Shown here: one piece after another, positions 17,242-24,927 of the stretch
How the letters are laid out: every line of letters begins with the position of its first letter
How positions within the stretch are numbered: position 1 is the stretch's first letter
Source of the DNA: Mycobacterium sp. UM_WGJ
GTDB lineage: Bacteria; Actinomycetota; Actinomycetes; Mycobacteriales; Mycobacteriaceae
Direction of reading: 5' to 3'
DNA length: 64,000 nucleotides
Assembly (NCBI RefSeq): GCF_000455125.1
Contig: NZ_AUWR01000014.1
Location: 1-64,000 of the forward strand
Notes under the pieces: model-generated
Databases searched by the model: none
Told to the model about the DNA's origin: nothing
What the model saw: only the letters and a program-made list of their open reading frames with translations
Position numbers and translations under genes: made by a program

Positions 17242-18750
17242 ATGCATAACCACCCTGTGCAGGCCCGCATCGCCACCGGCGTTGTGGAGGGTTTCGTCCG
17301 CGACGGGGTGCGCAGATGGCGGTCCATCCCTTATGCCCGTCCGCCGGTCGGTCCGCTGCGGTTTCGGGCGCCCCAGCCGGCGGAGCCGTGGTCTGGGGTG
17401 CGCCATTGCCACGGATTCACCAACTGCGCGCCGCAGGAACGGTTCTACACCGTCCTGGGTCCCGGCCGGTTCCAGCCGACCAGCGAAGACTGTCTGACGC
17501 TCAACGTGGTAGCCCCGGAGCGCACCGACACCGAGCCGCTGCCGGTCATGGTGTTCATCCACGGTGGCGGCTACATCATGGGCAGTTCGGCTACCCCCAT
17601 CTATGACGGTGCGGCGCTGGCCCGTCGCGGGTGTGTGTACGTGTCGGTCAACTACCGGCTGGGCGCGCTGGGCTGTCTGGATCTGTCGTCGCTGTCGGCC
17701 CCCGGCGTCACCCTGGACAGCAATCTGTACCTGCGCGATCTGGTGCTTGCCCTGCGCTGGGTTCAGGAGAACATCGCGGCGTTCGGCGGCGACCCCGACA
17801 ACGTCACCATCTTCGGGGAAAGCGCCGGCGCGCACGCGGTGGCCACCCTGCTGGCGGTTCCCGCGGCGCAAGGCCTGTTCGGCCGTGCGATCGCCGAAAG
17901 CCCGGCCGCGGGGCTGGTGCGCAACACCGACATTGCTGCCGCCTTCGCCGAACGATTCGCCGCGCTGCTCGGAGTACGCCCGTCCGACGGCGCCCAGGCG
18001 CTGCTGCGCGTGACGCCGTCGGAACTGCTCGCCGCCCAGGACCGACTGATCGCCGACGGCAACCGAGACATGCTGGGCGCGTTCCCGATCGGCCCGGTCT
18101 GCGGAGACGACGTACTGCCGGTGGACCCGGTTGAGGCGATGCGGCAGGGGTCGGCGCACCAGGTTCCGCTCATCGTGGGCAGCAACGCCGATGAAGGGCG
18201 GCTGTTCACCCGGTTCTTGCGGATGCTGCCGGTCGACGAGCCGACAGTCGAGGCGGTGCTGGCCGGCACCGACGCGGGAGTGCGCGATCGCATCATCGCC
18301 GCCTATCCGGACTACCCCAAGCGGGCGGCCTGTATCCGGCTCGGCGGTGATTTCGCCTTCAACGCCGCGGTGTGGCAGATCGCCGAAGCCCATGGGGCGC
18401 ATGCACCCACCTACGTCTACCGCTACGACTATGCGCCGCGGATGCTGCGCTGGTCGGGCATGGGCGCCACGCACGCCACCGAGTTGTTCGCGGTGTTCGA
18501 TGTGTACCGCACCGGCGGGTTCGGGCGCCTACTCACCGCGGGCGCGGACCGCCGCACGGCGTTGCAGGTCAGCAAGCAGGTGCAGCGCCGGTGGGGGGCG
18601 TTCAGCCGAGCGGGGGTGCCGGGCGACAACTGGCCGGCCTACACCGCCGACGAGCGCGCCGTCATGGTGTTCGACCGCAAGACCCGCCTGGAATACGACC
18701 CGGCTCCCGAGCGACGCAAGGCCTGGCAGGGCTTTTCGCTAGCCCGCTGA
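17242..18750 (+). CDS. lipT: Type-B carboxylesterase/lipase LipT
   Basis: The 502-aa carboxylesterase family protein has the alpha/beta-hydrolase oxyanion segment VFIHGGGYIMGS (about residues 95-106), the nucleophile elbow FGESAGAHAV (about 190-199), the acidic residue in SNADEGRLF and the His in GATHATELFAVF. It should hydrolyse short- to medium-chain esters; no signal peptide is seen. Length and motifs fit M. tuberculosis LipT (Rv2045c). It is followed 16 bp downstream by the convergent RDD gene. Confidence 0.9.
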   Translation: MHNHPVQARIATGVVEGFVRDGVRRWRSIPYARPPVGPLRFRAPQPAEPWSGVRHCHGFTNCAPQERFYTVLGPGRFQPTSEDCLTLNVVAPERTDTEPLPVMVFIHGGGYIMGSSATPIYDGAALARRGCVYVSVNYRLGALGCLDLSSLSAPGVTLDSNLYLRDLVLALRWVQENIAAFGGDPDNVTIFGESAGAHAVATLLAVPAAQGLFGRAIAESPAAGLVRNTDIAAAFAERFAALLGVRPSDGAQALLRVTPSELLAAQDRLIADGNRDMLGAFPIGPVCGDDVLPVDPVEAMRQGSAHQVPLIVGSNADEGRLFTRFLRMLPVDEPTVEAVLAGTDAGVRDRIIAAYPDYPKRAACIRLGGDFAFNAAVWQIAEAHGAHAPTYVYRYDYAPRMLRWSGMGATHATELFAVFDVYRTGGFGRLLTAGADRRTALQVSKQVQRRWGAFSRAGVPGDNWPAYTADERAVMVFDRKTRLEYDPAPERRKAWQGFSLAR

Positions 18751-18766
18751 CGCCCCGGCAGGGGAA

Positions 18767-19327
18767 TCAGGCCCGGGTCACCCGGGTGCCGCCGGCCAGC
18801 TCGTCGTGCTTGCCCTGCTTGGTCGGACTGCCGCTGATCGTCACGGCGATCACGACGTAGGCCACGAAGGCCAGCAGCGCACCGAAGTAGGGGACCACGG
18901 CCAGCAGGGTGAACGAATTACGGATGGCCGACTGCGACGCCGTCGGCTTGGACACTCCGTCAGGTCCGTGCACCGAAAGGCCCAGCAGTCGCTTGCCGGG
19001 GGTGGCGCCCTGCGTTACCTCGAACAGCACGAAGTAGCCGAACGTCAGCGCCCCGGAGAACAGGCCGGTGACCAGGAACGGGTAATCGTCGGAGAACAAG
19101 AACACCGACAAGAAGAACGACACGATTCCGACCAGGAAGCCGTCGAGCACGCGGGCCCAAAAGCGCCTGCCGAGCCCGCCCGGTTGCTGTCCCCATCCGG
19201 GCTGGGCCCCCCAGCCCTGCGGCGGCGGATAACCGCCGGGCTGGCCATATCCAGGGCCATATCCGGGGTTTCCGGGGCTTCCTGGGCCGTAGCCAGGACC
19301 GTTCGGGCCGAAATCGCCGGTTGTCAT
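18767..19327 (-). CDS. RDD family membrane protein
   Basis: The 186-aa protein has a Gly/Pro/Tyr-rich cytoplasmic N-tail (residues 1-47) and an RDD domain with about three membrane helices. The family signature is visible: RRFWARVLDGFLVGIV with the conserved Arg and Asp, then FEVTQGATPGKRLLGLSV. The function of RDD proteins is poorly defined; some affect ion tolerance. The ATG at 19327 is chosen because AGGAG at 19336-19340 is 8 nt upstream; the upstream in-frame ATG at 19336 would overlap that site. Confidence 0.87.
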   Translation of the reverse strand: MTTGDFGPNGPGYGPGSPGNPGYGPGYGQPGGYPPPQGWGAQPGWGQQPGGLGRRFWARVLDGFLVGIVSFFLSVFLFSDDYPFLVTGLFSGALTFGYFVLFEVTQGATPGKRLLGLSVHGPDGVSKPTASQSAIRNSFTLLAVVPYFGALLAFVAYVVIAVTISGSPTKQGKHDELAGGTRVTRA

Positions 19328-19419
19328 CAGATTCACTCCTGACCACGTTGGATGTCCGCCAATGTACCGTGACGGATAGGGACGGAAGCGGTTTCTGCGG
19401 AGGGCGAAACGGCGGACCG

Positions 19420-20361
19420 ATGTACCAGATCGCGGTGGTGCTCATCGTCGCATCGCACCTTGCGTTCGTCGGCTACGTCGTGCTCGGCGGCTTTCTCGCC
19501 GTGCGATGGCCACGCACCCTTTGGCTGCACATCGCGGCGGCGTTCTGGGCGATGCTGATCGTTGTCGGACACCTGGACTGCCCGCTGACCTGGCTGGAGC
19601 GCCGGGCGCGCGCCGCCGCCGGGATGGCCCCGCTGCCGCCGGATGGATTCATCGCCCACTATCTGGCCGGTGTGTTGTATCCGCCCGCGTGGACCACCGC
19701 GGTCGAGGTCGCGGTGCTGGGGACGGTGCTCGGATCCTGGGCGCTGTGTGCGCGAGAAGCGCTGCGGCGCCGACGATACTGTGGACGGATGCGGGCGCTG
19801 GTCATCGTCGACGTGCAGAACGATTTCTGTGAGGGCGGCGCGATCCCGGTGTCCGGCGCGGCGGCCCTCGCACAGGAGATCAGCCGTTACCTGGACAGCC
19901 CGACCGGCAAAGCCCGCTATGCGCATGTGGTGGCCACCCAGGACTGGCACGTCGACCCCGGCGCGCATTTCTCCGAGCATCCGGACTACCAGACGTCCTG
20001 GCCGCCGCACTGCGTGGCGGAAAGTCCTGGTGCGCAATTCCATCCGGCGCTGCGCACCGATCGGATCGAGGCGGTCTTCAAAAAGGGCGCCTACAGCGCG
20101 GGATACAGCGGCTTCGAGGGTGTCGATGACGAGGGCACCGCACTGCGTGACTGGCTGATCCAGCATGCAGTGCGCAACGTCGACGTGGTCGGAGTCACCA
20201 CCGAGCACTGCGTGTGCTCTACCGCCAAAGACGCTGTCCACGAAGGATTTACCACCGCCGTACTGTCGAACCTGACCGCGGGCGTGTCGGCCGAGTCGAC
20301 CGCCGACGCGTTGGCGGCGGTACGCAGCGCCGGTGCGACGGTGATGCAGGCGGCCCGATGA
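19420..20361 (+). CDS. DUF2784 membrane protein in frame with PncA (possible fusion)
   Basis: Starting at the ATG at 19420 the frame encodes a DUF2784-type membrane protein (about residues 1-123; helices at 3-25, 32-50 and 88-110; conserved GHLDCPLTWLE). It then runs without a stop into complete PncA (residue 124 onward). In M. tuberculosis Rv2044c and pncA are, to my memory, separate. Read literally, this gene gives a 313-aa DUF2784-PncA fusion; pncA may also be made from its own internal start at 19789. GCGGAGGG near 19397 could serve the upstream start. A sequencing slip removing the expected stop cannot be excluded. Confidence 0.65.
   Translation: MYQIAVVLIVASHLAFVGYVVLGGFLAVRWPRTLWLHIAAAFWAMLIVVGHLDCPLTWLERRARAAAGMAPLPPDGFIAHYLAGVLYPPAWTTAVEVAVLGTVLGSWALCAREALRRRRYCGRMRALVIVDVQNDFCEGGAIPVSGAAALAQEISRYLDSPTGKARYAHVVATQDWHVDPGAHFSEHPDYQTSWPPHCVAESPGAQFHPALRTDRIEAVFKKGAYSAGYSGFEGVDDEGTALRDWLIQHAVRNVDVVGVTTEHCVCSTAKDAVHEGFTTAVLSNLTAGVSAESTADALAAVRSAGATVMQAAR
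19777..19782 (+). promoter_or_regulatory. -10 box for an internal leaderless pncA transcript
   Basis: TACTGT ends 6 nt before the ATG at 19789 (MRALVIVDVQND), inside the longer open frame. It supports separate expression of pncA even though the upstream frame is continuous. Confidence 0.4.
19789..20361 (+). CDS. pncA: Pyrazinamidase/nicotinamidase
   Basis: PncA (190 aa from this start) hydrolyses nicotinamide to nicotinate in NAD salvage and activates the prodrug pyrazinamide. All key residues are intact: catalytic Asp8 in MRALVIVDVQND, catalytic Lys in FKKGAYSAGYSGFEG, nucleophile Cys in VGVTTEHCVCSTA, and the metal ligands Asp and His of QDWHVDPGAHF plus the later WPPHC histidine. By the classical active-site residues it should be active. 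It is the C-terminal part of the continuous frame beginning at 19420. Confidence 0.92.
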   Translation: MRALVIVDVQNDFCEGGAIPVSGAAALAQEISRYLDSPTGKARYAHVVATQDWHVDPGAHFSEHPDYQTSWPPHCVAESPGAQFHPALRTDRIEAVFKKGAYSAGYSGFEGVDDEGTALRDWLIQHAVRNVDVVGVTTEHCVCSTAKDAVHEGFTTAVLSNLTAGVSAESTADALAAVRSAGATVMQAAR

Positions 20362-20434
20362 CTTAAGGCCGAGGCCGCCGAGCTCACAGCAATCCGGTAT
20401 TTCCCAGGAGGCTGATTAGGCGCGACAGCGGCGA

Positions 20435-20440
20435 TAAACT
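20435..20440 (+). promoter_or_regulatory. -10 box for the leaderless HTH-TOBE gene
   Basis: TAAACT ends 6 nt before the GTG at 20447, the usual leaderless spacing in this window. Confidence 0.45.
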
Positions 20441-20446
20441 CCCTGC

Positions 20447-20890
20447 GTGCCGAGCTTTCGTATTGCCGAAGTCGCCGAGCTCCTCGGGGTCAGCGATGAC
20501 ACCGTCCGCCGGTGGATCGACTCCGGTCGCCTATCGGTGACGACGGGCAGTGGTCCTCGCATGGTCGACGGTGCCGAGCTGGCACGGTTCGCCCAGGAGC
20601 GCGCTGCCGTCGAACCGGTGTCACGCAATCCGGTGGTGGGCCAGTCGGCGCGTAACCGGATGGTCGGGCTGGTCACCAAGGTCACCCGTGACACGGTCAT
20701 GGCGCAGGTCGAGGTCCAGGCCGGCCCGTTCCGGTTGGTCTCGCTGGTCAGCCGGGAGGCCGCCGACGAGTTGCAGCTGCAGCCCGGCAGCCTGGTCGTC
20801 GCCTCGGTCAAGGCCACCAACGTCGTCGTCGAACTGCCGCGACGCGCCGGCGCGGCCAGCCACACCGACCCGGCCGCCGAATTCGGTTAG
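20447..20890 (+). CDS. HTH-TOBE (molybdate-binding type) regulatory protein
   Basis: The 147-aa protein has an N-terminal MerR/excisionase-type helix-turn-helix (RIAEVAELLGVSDDTVRRWIDSGRL, residues 5-29). A single TOBE/Mop domain follows (about residues 68-132, SARNRMVGLVTKVTRDTVMAQVEVQAG to VASVKATNVVVELP), a fold that binds molybdate or tungstate. It is likely a molybdate-responsive regulator or storage-linked protein. No modABC or cofactor genes lie next to it. It is convergent, 1 bp apart, with the DoxX-like gene. Confidence 0.82.
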   Translation: MPSFRIAEVAELLGVSDDTVRRWIDSGRLSVTTGSGPRMVDGAELARFAQERAAVEPVSRNPVVGQSARNRMVGLVTKVTRDTVMAQVEVQAGPFRLVSLVSREAADELQLQPGSLVVASVKATNVVVELPRRAGAASHTDPAAEFG

Positions 20891-20891
20891 G

Positions 20892-21245
20892 TCAGGCCAG
20901 CAGGATCGCCAGCGAAGCCGCCGACAGCAGCAGATAGGCGGCGGGGAAACCGATGTTGGACAACACCCCGGCCCGCACATGGGTCACGACCGCCCCGACG
21001 AAGTACGCGACCAGGCCGGCCGCGGCCGCGATGCCGAGCTCCGGGAACCCCGCCAGGCCGGCGAGCAGGCCGGCACCGCCGGCCAGTTTCAGCCCGCCCA
21101 AGAGCGGCAGCCAGGACCGCGGCACTCCCACCCGCGCCGAATTGGCCAGCACGAACTGTGCGGGAATGAAATCGGGTACCGCGATGGCGACGGTGGCGAC
21201 CGCGGTCACCACGACGGTCACCAGATAGATCGTCTGTACGCTCAT
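20892..21245 (-). CDS. DoxX-like membrane protein
   Basis: The 117-aa protein has four predicted helices (about residues 4-23, 46-66, 70-88 and 95-115) and the short DoxX-type pattern (VGVPRSWLPLLGGLKLAGGAGLL). The ATG at 21245 follows AGGAAG. DoxX-like proteins are among the redox/membrane genes commonly linked to ECF41 sigma factors, and an ECF41-like sigma gene is divergently encoded 72 bp away. On that basis I infer it is the sigma factor's target. The biochemical role is unknown. Confidence 0.8.
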   Translation of the reverse strand: MSVQTIYLVTVVVTAVATVAIAVPDFIPAQFVLANSARVGVPRSWLPLLGGLKLAGGAGLLAGLAGFPELGIAAAAGLVAYFVGAVVTHVRAGVLSNIGFPAAYLLLSAASLAILLA

Positions 21246-21286
21246 GGTGTTGCTCTTCCTGTCGTCGGTGGATGTGGCTCTATCCC

Positions 21287-21293
21287 TGTGACG
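21287..21293 (-). promoter_or_regulatory. Candidate ECF41-type -35 element for the DoxX-like gene
   Basis: On the minus strand the sequence reads CGTCACA, one mismatch from the ECF41 -35 consensus TGTCACA as I recall it, 41 nt before the DoxX-like ATG. A CGAC occurs about 19 nt downstream rather than CGTC at 16 nt, so the match is partial. Confidence 0.3.
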
Positions 21294-21317
21294 ACTCCCG
21301 AACGGGAAAGGTGACCC

Positions 21318-22211
21318 ATGGGCAACACCGATGTTTTGGCCCAACGCTTCGAGGACCACCGCCGGCATCTGCATTCGGTGGCGTTTCATCTCCTCGGCTC
21401 AACCGCTGACGCCGAAGATGCCGTCCAATCAGCGTGGCTCAAGGCCAGCAGTGCCGATTTCGCCGCGGTGGACAACCTGCCCGGATGGCTCACCACCATC
21501 ACCGCACGCACCGCGATAGACCAGTTGCGGGCACGTTCGCGTCGCCTCGAGCAACCGCTGTCGGAGCCACCCGAGTTGGACAGCTCCCCGGCTATGGCCG
21601 CACCGGCCGCCGACGAACAGGTGCTGCGCTCTGAAGCGGTCAGCCGGGCCCTGCTGGTGGTGCTGGATCGGCTGTCGCCGGCACAGCGCGTCGCGTTCGT
21701 GCTGCACGACGTGTTCGACGTGCCGTTCGAGCAGATCGGCCCCGTACTGGACCGCTCGCCGGACGCGGCCAAGAAGTTGGCCAGCCGTGCCCGCGCCAGG
21801 CTGCAGGCCGCGCCGGCCGCGCAGCCGCGGCTGCGCGCCGAGCATCTCGAGATCGTGAGCGCGTTTCTGGCCGCTTCGCGCGGCGGCGACATCCCGGCCC
21901 TGCTGAAATTGTTGGCGTCCGACGTGGTGCGCCGCGTCGATCCCGTGTTGCTACCGGCCGGCGTGCCCACCGAGATGCGCGGCGCCGGCGATGTCGCCAC
22001 CGAGACCCGGCACTTCACCCGGCGTGCACGCGCCGGTACCGTGCTGCTCGTCGATGGGGCACCGGGCATCGCGATCGCCCCTGCGGGTCGCCTGCTGGCG
22101 CTGTTGCGCATCGGGATCGGCGATGACGGGCGCATCCACAGCATTGAAATCGCGGGTGATCCCGAGCGGTTGCGCGACGCGACGCTACAACTCCCAGCGC
22201 CTCTGCTTTGA
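21318..22211 (+). CDS. ECF41-family RNA polymerase sigma factor (SigJ-like) with SnoaL-type C-terminal domain
   Basis: The 297-aa sigma factor has region 2 (residues 8-70: HRRHLHSVAFHLLGSTADAEDAVQ...LPGWLTTITARTAIDQLRARSRR) and region 4 (about 115-165: LLVVLDRLSPAQRVAFVLHDVFDVPFEQIG with SPDAAKKLASRARARL). A fused SnoaL-like domain follows (about 178-290). This layout defines ECF41/SigJ sigma factors, where the C-terminal domain replaces a classical anti-sigma factor. It is divergent from a DoxX-like gene, the expected type of target. Alternative name: a sigma-70 family protein of the SigI/SigJ group. Confidence 0.88.
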   Translation: MGNTDVLAQRFEDHRRHLHSVAFHLLGSTADAEDAVQSAWLKASSADFAAVDNLPGWLTTITARTAIDQLRARSRRLEQPLSEPPELDSSPAMAAPAADEQVLRSEAVSRALLVVLDRLSPAQRVAFVLHDVFDVPFEQIGPVLDRSPDAAKKLASRARARLQAAPAAQPRLRAEHLEIVSAFLAASRGGDIPALLKLLASDVVRRVDPVLLPAGVPTEMRGAGDVATETRHFTRRARAGTVLLVDGAPGIAIAPAGRLLALLRIGIGDDGRIHSIEIAGDPERLRDATLQLPAPLL

Positions 22212-22245
22212 TGGGTCACGCGAACCGATGTGTGAGGGGGCGTCC

Positions 22246-23001
22246 ATGCCAGACGAAACGACAGCCGCAGGGGAGACGTCCGCGGCGGGGGAGAGTACGG
22301 CGCCGTCACCGCCCGCGGTGACCGCCCGCGGTATCACCATGACCGGGCCGTGGGGACGCGTCTTCGGGCCGCTCGATCTGGACATCCCGGCCGGCGGTAC
22401 CACCGTGTTGGTCGGTCCTCCGGGGTCGGGTCGCACCGCCCTGATGATGAACCTGGCCGGCCGGATGAAGCCGTCGTCGGGCACGCTCACCGTGCTCGGG
22501 CGCAATAAAGCCCGCGACATCTTCGACGTCGCTGCCCTGGCAGGAATCGAACAGCTCGACGCGATCTTCGAGTCGGTCACGGTCGCAGACCTGATCACCG
22601 AACAGATCCGCTGGGATGCACCCTGGTATCAGCTGGTCCGCCGCGCCGGCGAGGCCGAGCGCGACGCGATCTGCGGCCCGGTCTTCGGCGACCTGCCGGT
22701 GCCCCGACTGCACGACTACGTCGAGCATCTCGACGAAATGACCGGGCTGTTGCTGCGCATCGCACTGGCCAACACCGCACGCCCACCGCTGCTGGTGGTC
22801 GGCAGCATCGATGAGATCAAGAACAGCCGCGATCGCGCCATCCTGCTTACCCGCCTGGTCGCCTTGGGGGAGAAGCAGACCGTGATCACGTCATCAGCCA
22901 ACCCGATTCCCGACGGGTTCGGGCTCGCCGGGCAGATCACCGTCGACCGTCTGGAGCGCGCCGAGCTCGTTCCCGGCCGACACGAGAAGGGGAACCGCTG
23001 A
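22246..23001 (+). CDS. ABC-type ATP-binding protein with degenerate motifs, partner of the YhgE/Pip protein
   Basis: The 251-aa ATPase has an acidic Ala/Ser/Thr-rich N-tail and a good Walker A (VGPPGSGRTALMMNLAGRM). The signature and Walker B regions are altered: where LSGGQ-like residues are expected it reads HLDEMTGLLLRIALANTA, and the Walker B is LLVVGSIDEIKN. It may bind ATP with reduced hydrolysis or act as a regulatory subunit. A poor-consensus ATG at 22228 is also in frame; 22246 is favoured by GAGGGGG upstream. It sits 2 bp before the YhgE/Pip gene, so they form a translationally linked pair. Confidence 0.75.
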   Translation: MPDETTAAGETSAAGESTAPSPPAVTARGITMTGPWGRVFGPLDLDIPAGGTTVLVGPPGSGRTALMMNLAGRMKPSSGTLTVLGRNKARDIFDVAALAGIEQLDAIFESVTVADLITEQIRWDAPWYQLVRRAGEAERDAICGPVFGDLPVPRLHDYVEHLDEMTGLLLRIALANTARPPLLVVGSIDEIKNSRDRAILLTRLVALGEKQTVITSSANPIPDGFGLAGQITVDRLERAELVPGRHEKGNR

Positions 23002-23003
23002 CC

Positions 23004-24917
23004 ATGCTCGCCGGAATGTCGCTGGGAACCGACCTCAAACGCTATTCGCGTGGCACCATGCCGCGTCTGGCCCTGATCACCATCATCGTGCTGCCGCTGC
23101 TGTACGGCGCCATGTACCTGTGGGCGTTCTGGAATCCGTTCGCCGCCATCGACAAGGTCCCGGTCGCCCTGGTCAACGAGGACACCGGTGCCGTGGTGTC
23201 CGGCGAGCAGTTGCACGCCGGTGATGAAGTGACCCGGGCATTGGTCGACTCCGGCCAGCTCGATCTGCATCAGGTGTCGGAAAGCGAAGCCGTCAAGGGT
23301 GTTTCCGACGGGACCTATTACTTCTCGATCACCCTGCCCTCGGACTTCAGCACGGCGGTGGTGTCCCCGGCGGGCCCGCACCCGCAGAAGGCGCAGATCC
23401 AGTTCCGGTTCAACGACGCCAATAACTACCTGGCCTCGGTCATGGGGCAGAACGCCGCCCGCGAGGTGCTCAACGAAGTGAGCTCCAAGGTCGGCCAGAA
23501 GGTGATCGGCACCGCACTGACCCAGGTGACCGACGAGGTCAAGAAGGCGGCGGACGGAGCCGGCCAGCTCTCGGACGGCTCAAAGACGTTGGCCGACAAC
23601 ATGGGTACCGCGCGGGACGGCTCCGCGGCGCTCGCCGACGGAATCCGCCAGCTGAATCACGGTGTGCAACAGGCCACCGATCCACTGCTCAAGGTGACCG
23701 ATGACCTCGCCAACATGGGCTTCGACCCCAACGCCGCCGGCGCGGCCGCCGCGAGCCTCAGCGGCAACCTCAAGACGGTCAGTGACCGGATCGCGTCGCT
23801 CAACGTCAACTACCAACAGGCCGCCGGGATCGTCAACCAGGTGGTCGACGCATTGCGCAACAACCCCGACCCGGCGGTACGCGGGCTCGGTGACACCCTC
23901 GCCGGTGCCCAGCGGCTGCTCGATGTCGAGGGACTGGACCCGGCCACCGACGAGGGCCTGAACCAGCTGCGCACCGACACCCAACAGCTGGAGAACGATC
24001 TGGCCAATCCCAACAGCGGGTTGCGCACCTTCATGAACCACGTCCTCGACGGCGGCCTCCGATCCGATGTGGTCGCGCTACGCGACGGCGCGACGGCGCT
24101 GGTAGCCGGGGCGAACCAGCTCAGCGACGGCCTGGTCCAACTGGCCGACGGCAGCAATCAGCTCAAGGACGGCGCCGCCCAGCTGGCGTCGGGGCTGGGC
24201 GAGGCCGACCAGCGCGCGTCGGCCATCACCGACCAGCAACGGGTGGACGTCTCGGCAATCCTGGCCAGCCCGGTCGGGGTGGACATGGACTTCACCCATC
24301 ACGCCGCCACCTTCGGCACCGGTTTCGCGCCGTTCTTCTTGCCGCTGGCACTGTTCATCGGTTCGCTGATCGTATGGATGTTGTTGACCCCGATGCAGAC
24401 TCGTGCCATCGCCAACGGCCTGGGCGCGCTGCGGGTGGTACTCGCGTCGTACTGGCCGGCCCTGCTGCTGGGGGTGTGCCAGGTCTTGCTGATGTACACG
24501 GTCGTGCACTTCGGGGTGGGGCTGCAGGCCCGCCACGCCGCAGGCATGGTCGCCTTCCTGGCGTTGATCGCCGCGTCGTTCCTGGCGATGATCCAGGCGT
24601 TCAACGCCGTGCTCGGTGTGGCCGTCGGCCGGGTCTTCACCCTGGCCTTTTTGATGTTCCAGCTGGTGTCGTCCGGCGGGGTGTATCCCGTGGAGACGAC
24701 GGCGAAACCGTTCCAGATATTGCATCCCTACGATCCGATGACCTATGCGGTCAACGGGTTACGCCAGCTGACCGTCGGCGGCATCGACGAGCGGCTGTGG
24801 ACGTCGGTGGCGGTGCTGGCCGGGATCCTGGTGGTGTCACTTGCTGCCAGCTCCTGGGCGGCGCGGCGAGATCGTCAGTTCACCCTCGAGCGCCTCTACC
24901 CGCCGATCGAAGTCTGA
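23004..24917 (+). CDS. YhgE/Pip-type membrane protein (ABC-2-like permease with long extracytoplasmic domain)
   Basis: The 637-aa protein has a first helix at about residues 21-43 (LITIIVLPLLYGAMYLWAFWNP), a large external domain (about 45-435) and five C-terminal helices (about 440-620). The external part contains the YhgE/Pip heptad-like repeats rich in L-x-D-G (GQLSDGSKTLADN, GSAALADGIRQL, NQLSDGLVQLADG, NQLKDGAAQLASG). This matches the phage-infection-protein/ABC-2 permease group, which is linked to export of toxins or cell-surface compounds. The ATP-binding partner directly precedes it. Confidence 0.85.
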   Translation: MLAGMSLGTDLKRYSRGTMPRLALITIIVLPLLYGAMYLWAFWNPFAAIDKVPVALVNEDTGAVVSGEQLHAGDEVTRALVDSGQLDLHQVSESEAVKGVSDGTYYFSITLPSDFSTAVVSPAGPHPQKAQIQFRFNDANNYLASVMGQNAAREVLNEVSSKVGQKVIGTALTQVTDEVKKAADGAGQLSDGSKTLADNMGTARDGSAALADGIRQLNHGVQQATDPLLKVTDDLANMGFDPNAAGAAAASLSGNLKTVSDRIASLNVNYQQAAGIVNQVVDALRNNPDPAVRGLGDTLAGAQRLLDVEGLDPATDEGLNQLRTDTQQLENDLANPNSGLRTFMNHVLDGGLRSDVVALRDGATALVAGANQLSDGLVQLADGSNQLKDGAAQLASGLGEADQRASAITDQQRVDVSAILASPVGVDMDFTHHAATFGTGFAPFFLPLALFIGSLIVWMLLTPMQTRAIANGLGALRVVLASYWPALLLGVCQVLLMYTVVHFGVGLQARHAAGMVAFLALIAASFLAMIQAFNAVLGVAVGRVFTLAFLMFQLVSSGGVYPVETTAKPFQILHPYDPMTYAVNGLRQLTVGGIDERLWTSVAVLAGILVVSLAASSWAARRDRQFTLERLYPPIEV

Positions 24918-24927
24918 CGGTTCGCAG

